Below, one piece after another: positions 60,165 through 64,000 of a DNA stretch of 64,000 nt. Below the pieces are notes generated by a model. It saw nothing but the letters and a program-made list of their open reading frames with translations. It had not been told where the DNA came from and made no database searches. The position numbers and the translations under genes were made by a program. The stretch covers positions 149,719 through 213,718 of the forward strand of contig NZ_LFRI01000516.1 of assembly GCF_001447195.1 (NCBI RefSeq), in the 5' to 3' direction. The stretch's first letter is position 1. Every line of letters starts with the position of its first letter. This DNA comes from Aquabacterium parvum. GTDB lineage: Bacteria; Pseudomonadota; Gammaproteobacteria; Burkholderiales; Burkholderiaceae_C.

Positions 60165-62810
60165 ATGGCACCAATGCTGTCCGCCGACGACGCCTGGTTC
60201 GACCTCGTGCCCCTGGCCCTGATCGAATTCAACGAACACGGCCGCGTGCTGCGCGCCAACTCGGCGCTCAGCGCCCTGCTGGGCTACGCCACCCTGCCTG
60301 GCAGCAACCTGGCAGAAGGCGCTTCAGCCTTGCAACGCCTTTGCGGCTGGGACTCTCCGCTGACCCTGCTGGCCCTGGGTCCCGAAGACGCGCCCCTGCA
60401 ATCTCGGGTGCACCAGTCACGCGGCCAGGCCGACCTGGTGAGCCTGCACAGTCAGGTCTGGACGGTCGCCAACCCATCGCCGGAGCAGCCCCGCCAGTAC
60501 CTGTGTGCCATCCGCGAAGCCCCAGGCAACGAGCCCCTTGACTCGCCTGGCATCCGCATCGCCTCCGACGCGGACGCCGACCCGCTGCCCGACCAGGCCG
60601 TGCTCTTGCACGAACTCAGCACCATCCTGGAAAGCACGCCAGCCGGCATCGCCTACCTCCGGGACGACGTGCTGGTGCGCTGCAACCGGCGCTTCGAACG
60701 CATGCTGGGGCTGCCTCCGGGCTCTCTGCCCGGCCAAAGCCTGTCCGTGCTGCTGGGCGCCGACCCGCGCATCGAGCGAGCGGTCACCCAGGCTGCCCGG
60801 CAGGTGCAAGAGCACAGCCAGCACGAGACCGACATCGAGATCGTCCTGCCAGGGCATAACACACGCTGGTACGCCCTGTCCGTCAGGCGCATCGGTGAGT
60901 CGGCCGAGCCGCTGGAGCTCATCGTGGTGCTCTCGGACATCACCCGCGCTCGGCAGCAGCAGGCCCAGCTCGAATCGCTCGGTCGTGACCGCGACCTCAT
61001 GTTCTCGCTCTCGGGCGTGGGCATCGCCTTCGTGCGCGACGGCCACATCCAGCGCGCCAACCCGGCCCTGTCCGACCTCATCGGCGAGCCCGATGCCGAC
61101 CTCACCGGTCGCGCCCTGCAGACCCTGTACGCCCCCGAACTCGACCTCAACACCGAGGCCGACGTGACCAGCGTGCTGCGCAGCCTGGGCCATTGGCAGG
61201 GCGAGCGCGCATTGCGCGTGCACGCAACAGCAGGACAAAACGCAGGGCAAGGCAGCCTGCAAGGCCTGTGGGCCGAGGTCGCCATGCGCCTGGTCAACCC
61301 AGCGCGCCCGGAAGAAGGCTTCATTGCCTCCTTTGTCAACGTCGATGCCCGCCACCGCGCGGAGTGGAACCTGACCCTGCAGGCCGACCGCACCCGCGCC
61401 ATCCTCGACTCGGTGTTCGTGGGCATCGTCACCATCGACACCCACGGCATCGCCTGGATGAACCGCTCCGCACGTCGCATGTTCGCAGGTGACCTCGCCG
61501 ACTTCGTGGGCCAGCCCCTGAGCACCGTGGCCACCACCGACCTCGACCACCCCTTCCGGCTGACCGACTACCTCGATGGCCTGGAGGACGGCCAATCGCA
61601 CACCTTCGAGTGCCAGGTGATGGGGCGAGACGGACGGGTGTTCTGGGTGGTGGGCAACGCCGTGGTCACGCTCGACGAGCTCGGCCAGCGCCAGGCCACC
61701 TACGCCCTGCTCGACATCGACCGCCGTCGCCAGGCCGAAGCCGAGACCGCCGAGGCGCAAGCCACCCTGCAGCGCATCATCGCCATGGCGCCCATGGCCA
61801 TCCAGCTGATCGACGCGCACCACCTGACCCTGCTGCAGGCCAACCAGGCCAGCGCGCTGTTCATGGGGCAAGACCCATCCAAGGTCATTGGCCAGCCCTT
61901 GGAGGCTGCCTTCCCGGCCGAACGCGGACGCCAGCTGTGCACCGAGTTGCAAGCCGCGCTCGACAGCGGCAAGTCCCGCCACAAGGAACACGTGGTTGCC
62001 GCCCGCAACGGCAACCAGATCTGGGACGTCAACTACCTGCCGCTGAACGCCGATGGCGAAGCGGCCGATCAGATCCTGCTGGTGGCCTCGGACATCACCG
62101 AGCAACGGGCAGCCGAGCAGGCGCGCCTGGAAGCCGCCATCGCTCAGCGCGAGATGCTGGTCAAGGAAGTGCACCATCGCATCAAAAACAACCTGCAGGG
62201 CGTGGCGGGCTTGCTCCAGCAGATCGCTGCGCGCAAGCCCGAGGTCGCCTCGGCCATCTCCGAGGTGGTCGGACAGGTTCAGGCCATCGCCCAGGTGTAC
62301 GGGCTGCAGGTCGGCACGGGCGGTCCGCTGCGACTCAAATCCGTGGTCGAAGCCATTGCGCAATCGGTGCAACGCACCTTCGGGCGCCCCATCCAGCTCG
62401 AGCTCGAAGGCCCCAGCGCTGGCGACTGGCAATTGCCCGAGGCCGAGTCCATCCCGATTGCGCTGAGCCTCAACGAGTTGCTGACCAACGCCCACAAGCA
62501 CGGCCCTGGCCAGCAAGCCATCCGATGCCTGCTGCAGTCGAGCGAGGCGGGCGTGCGCATCGACATCCGCAGCCCGGGCCAGTTGCCCGAGGGCTTCAAC
62601 ATCGATCGCGTGCCAGGTGGCGTGTCCGGCCTGGGCCTGGTGCGGGCGCTGCTGCCACGCCGCAGCGCCAAGCTGGCGTTGACACAAGACCAGGGCGAAG
62701 TGCTGACCCGGTTGGACCTCACGCCGCCAGGCATCCTCCTCGTCGTGCAGCCACCCCCTTTGATCGCGGGAGAGCCCGCTGGCCACCAGATCGCGCTGTG
62801 GCCACAATGA
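60165..62810 (+). CDS. Cytoplasmic multi-PAS sensor kinase with HisKA_2 core
   Basis: 881 aa from the ATG at 60165 (AGGAAAG upstream). No transmembrane segments. At least four PAS-like modules: ~12-110, ~155-270 (ILESTPAGIAYLRDDVLV), ~285-400 (MFSLSGVGIAFVRDGHIQRA), ~420-525 (ILDSVFVGIVTIDTHGIAWM) and ~540-650 (IIAMAPMAIQLIDAHHLTLL). The HisKA_2 dimerisation helix has phospho-acceptor His671 in EVHHRIKNNLQGVAGLL, and the HATPase N box is LSLNELLTNAHKHG, G box GVSGLGLVRALL. HisKA_2 kinases often signal to ANTAR regulators, and one follows 31 bp downstream. Signal unknown; cytoplasmic small molecules or redox are possibilities. Confidence 0.88.
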   Translation: MAPMLSADDAWFDLVPLALIEFNEHGRVLRANSALSALLGYATLPGSNLAEGASALQRLCGWDSPLTLLALGPEDAPLQSRVHQSRGQADLVSLHSQVWTVANPSPEQPRQYLCAIREAPGNEPLDSPGIRIASDADADPLPDQAVLLHELSTILESTPAGIAYLRDDVLVRCNRRFERMLGLPPGSLPGQSLSVLLGADPRIERAVTQAARQVQEHSQHETDIEIVLPGHNTRWYALSVRRIGESAEPLELIVVLSDITRARQQQAQLESLGRDRDLMFSLSGVGIAFVRDGHIQRANPALSDLIGEPDADLTGRALQTLYAPELDLNTEADVTSVLRSLGHWQGERALRVHATAGQNAGQGSLQGLWAEVAMRLVNPARPEEGFIASFVNVDARHRAEWNLTLQADRTRAILDSVFVGIVTIDTHGIAWMNRSARRMFAGDLADFVGQPLSTVATTDLDHPFRLTDYLDGLEDGQSHTFECQVMGRDGRVFWVVGNAVVTLDELGQRQATYALLDIDRRRQAEAETAEAQATLQRIIAMAPMAIQLIDAHHLTLLQANQASALFMGQDPSKVIGQPLEAAFPAERGRQLCTELQAALDSGKSRHKEHVVAARNGNQIWDVNYLPLNADGEAADQILLVASDITEQRAAEQARLEAAIAQREMLVKEVHHRIKNNLQGVAGLLQQIAARKPEVASAISEVVGQVQAIAQVYGLQVGTGGPLRLKSVVEAIAQSVQRTFGRPIQLELEGPSAGDWQLPEAESIPIALSLNELLTNAHKHGPGQQAIRCLLQSSEAGVRIDIRSPGQLPEGFNIDRVPGGVSGLGLVRALLPRRSAKLALTQDQGEVLTRLDLTPPGILLVVQPPPLIAGEPAGHQIALWPQ

Positions 62811-62841
62811 GGGCGCGTCCGCCGCGCGGTAGACTTGCTCC

Positions 62842-63537
62842 ATGTTCCAGGGAGGCGGACCCCCTGGTGATCAGATCGCTGGTGCGCTCGAGAGGCTGCG
62901 CGTGAATCAAAAAGGCAAGATCCTGGTGGTGGACGATGACCGGCTGGTGCTGGCCACGCTCACCCATGGCCTCTCCCAGGCGGGCTACGAAGTCATCGAC
63001 GCGGACAACGGCGATGACGCCATCCTGCTGGCGCGTCAGCACAAGCCCGAGTTGGCCCTGCTCGACATCCGCATGGAAGGCAAATCCGGCTTCGACGTCG
63101 CCGCCTACCTGCGCGAGTACTGCCAGATCCCCTTCATGTTCCTGTCGGCTTTCGCCGACGAGGCGACCATCAAGCAAGTCAAGGCGCTTGGCGCCCTGAC
63201 CTACCTGGTCAAGCCGCTGGACATCCAGCAGATCGTGCCCGCGGTCGAAGCCGCCTTCGCCAACCGTCCGAACCAGCAGCCGCCCCAAGCGGTGGCCACT
63301 GCGGCCCAGCCTGCCTCGGCGCCCGCCGCAGCGCCGGCAGCGCCCGCAGCCGTTGACCCGCTCACCGACACCATCGCGCTGGCCGTTGGCATTGTGATGC
63401 ACCGGTATTCGCTCACCCGCCGCCAGGCACTTGAGCGTTTGCAGCAACAGGCCCGACAAGAGGGCTGCACCACCGCCGCGCTGGGCGAGCGGCTGATCAA
63501 CGCGCAGGAAGTGCTCGCCGGCCTGGGCTCGATCTGA
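62842..63537 (+). CDS. Response regulator with ANTAR RNA-binding output domain
   Basis: 231 aa from the ATG at 62842; a GTG at 62902 (211 aa) just before NQKGKILVVDDDRLV fits the usual start better and is a serious alternative. The receiver has phosphorylatable Asp in LALLDIRMEGKSGF, with Ser/Lys switch residues in MFLSAFAD and YLVKPLD. An Ala/Pro linker (~150-170) leads to the ANTAR domain: IALAVGIVMHRYSLTRRQAL, then LERLQQQARQEG and LGERLINAQEVL. ANTAR proteins bind dual hairpins in nascent RNA and stop terminator formation, as EutV and AmiR do. Pairs with the HisKA_2 kinase immediately upstream; targets unknown. Confidence 0.88.
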   Translation: MFQGGGPPGDQIAGALERLRVNQKGKILVVDDDRLVLATLTHGLSQAGYEVIDADNGDDAILLARQHKPELALLDIRMEGKSGFDVAAYLREYCQIPFMFLSAFADEATIKQVKALGALTYLVKPLDIQQIVPAVEAAFANRPNQQPPQAVATAAQPASAPAAAPAAPAAVDPLTDTIALAVGIVMHRYSLTRRQALERLQQQARQEGCTTAALGERLINAQEVLAGLGSI

Positions 63538-63540
63538 GCG

Positions 63541-63867
63541 TCAGCCCGGCAGGGCTGTGCTGTCGAGCCGATCGGTCAGCGTGAAATAGAAGCAGGCCCC
63601 CTGCCCCAATTGAGCCTCGGCCCAAATCCGCCCACCGTGGCGGCGGATGATGTGGCGCACGCCCGCCAGACCGACCCCGGTGCCTTCGAAATCCTTGGCG
63701 CTGTGAAGGCGCTGGAACATGCCGAACAATTTGTCGGCATGCTGCATGTCAAACCCGGCGCCGTTGTCCCGCACGAAATACACCGGGGGATTCGTGGCGG
63801 GCATGCAACCAAATTCGATGCGAGGTGATGCCACCTTGGCGCTGTATTTCAACGCATTGCTGAGCAC
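63541..63867 (-). pseudogene. Histidine kinase, C-terminal ATPase fragment cut by inserted DNA
   Basis: Encodes ~108 residues of a HATPase domain: N box VLSNALKYSAK, G1 box VRDNGAGFDMQHADKLFGMF, then GTGVGLAGVRHIIRRHGGRI and the end FTLTDRLDSTALPG. The rest (sensor, phospho-acceptor His) is missing. Upstream of VLSN the frame turns into unrelated sequence (SAFWCRTR) and meets a TAA within ~70 bp, and the base composition becomes AT-richer. The break lies near 63868, inside the N box, so the residual ORF cannot be functional. The ORF is convergent with the ANTAR regulator and ends 4 bp from it. Confidence 0.75.
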
Positions 63868-64000
63868 CCGAGTTCGACACCAAAATGCCGATTTCGCATT
63901 TTTGGTGAAGCCGTTTCCATGTGAATCAACGACTTATGCACATTTTTGCGGAAGTTTTGTAGTGGCAACTGCATGAATGCTTTGTAGTGGCGCAATTGGG
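63868..64000. mobile_element. Probable end of an insertion element that continues beyond the window
   Basis: Sequence unlike its surroundings: AT-richer and without a gene frame over the visible 133 bp. It holds an imperfect inverted repeat CACCAAAATGC / GCATTTTTGGTG (63878-63888, 63896-63907), and a direct repeat TTTGTAGTGGC at 63956-63966 and 63981-63991 (25-bp period) flanking GCATGAATGC. Subterminal repeats of this sort occur at ends of IS21-like and related elements, but no transposase or exact terminal repeat is visible, so the family is not assigned. It interrupts the kinase ATPase domain at about 63868. Confidence 0.5.

Overview
The window is high-GC chromosomal DNA from a betaproteobacterium, most likely order Burkholderiales (Comamonadaceae/Sphaerotilaceae-like). 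The evidence is the gene order lolB-ispE-tRNA-Gln-prs-rplY-pth, a DUF3460 gene beside scpA, an rsmD-coaD-ferredoxin block, a PilS/PilR-ampD-nrdAB block and family-typical protein sequences. Nearly all of it is housekeeping core genome, densely packed on both strands. No gap without a gene exceeds about 270 bp. I see no prophage, CRISPR array, rRNA or integron. Mobile-element character appears only in the last ~130 bp.

Layout. 1-3.5 kb: C-terminal part of a very large uncharacterised protein. 3.6-5.9 kb: thyA-folA (dTMP and folate), then a TerC-family membrane protein. 5.9-7.2 kb: a membrane diguanylate cyclase split by a frameshift at a G7 tract. 7.3-12.2 kb: an oxidative DNA repair neighbourhood (xth, mutY, mutM) with a dynamin-like GTPase in the middle. 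12.3-18.7 kb: TPR protein, lolB, ispE, tRNA-Gln(TTG), prs, rplY, pth. 18.7-20.9 kb: small secreted protein, ferredoxin, coaD, rsmD. 20.9-24.6 kb: ftsY and ffh (both SRP GTPases) around a DUF2726 protein. 24.6-29.7 kb: CcsA-like protein, PP0621-family protein, PilS/PilR two-component pair, ampD. 29.8-35.7 kb: nrdA and nrdB with a tandem NrdR operator, then a Lys/Ala-repeat histone-like protein, a YggU protein and a 63-aa protein. 35.8-37.5 kb: ettA.

37.7-42.4 kb holds the most system-like accessory locus: a Cys-rich lipoprotein, an AdeT/TRAP-type solute receptor whose start lies just behind an intrinsic terminator, and a fused 715-aa TRAP-type permease. 42.4-48.8 kb: lipoprotein zinc metalloprotease, a DinG/YoaA-type Fe-S helicase, a Crp/Fnr-type regulator translationally overlapping it, and a convergent overlapping membrane protein. 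48.9-53.1 kb: panC, panB, a divergent PQQ-type sugar dehydrogenase, scpA and a DUF3460 gene. 53.2-58.8 kb: a CYTH-CHAD protein, a SulP anion transporter and metG. 58.9-63.5 kb: apbC (Mrp), then a cytoplasmic multi-PAS HisKA_2 kinase paired with an ANTAR response regulator, which points to control by RNA antitermination. At the right edge a second histidine kinase gene is cut inside its ATPase domain by AT-richer repeat-bearing sequence, probably one end of an insertion element that continues past the window.

All functional calls come from reading protein sequences and motifs by eye. No database search was run.
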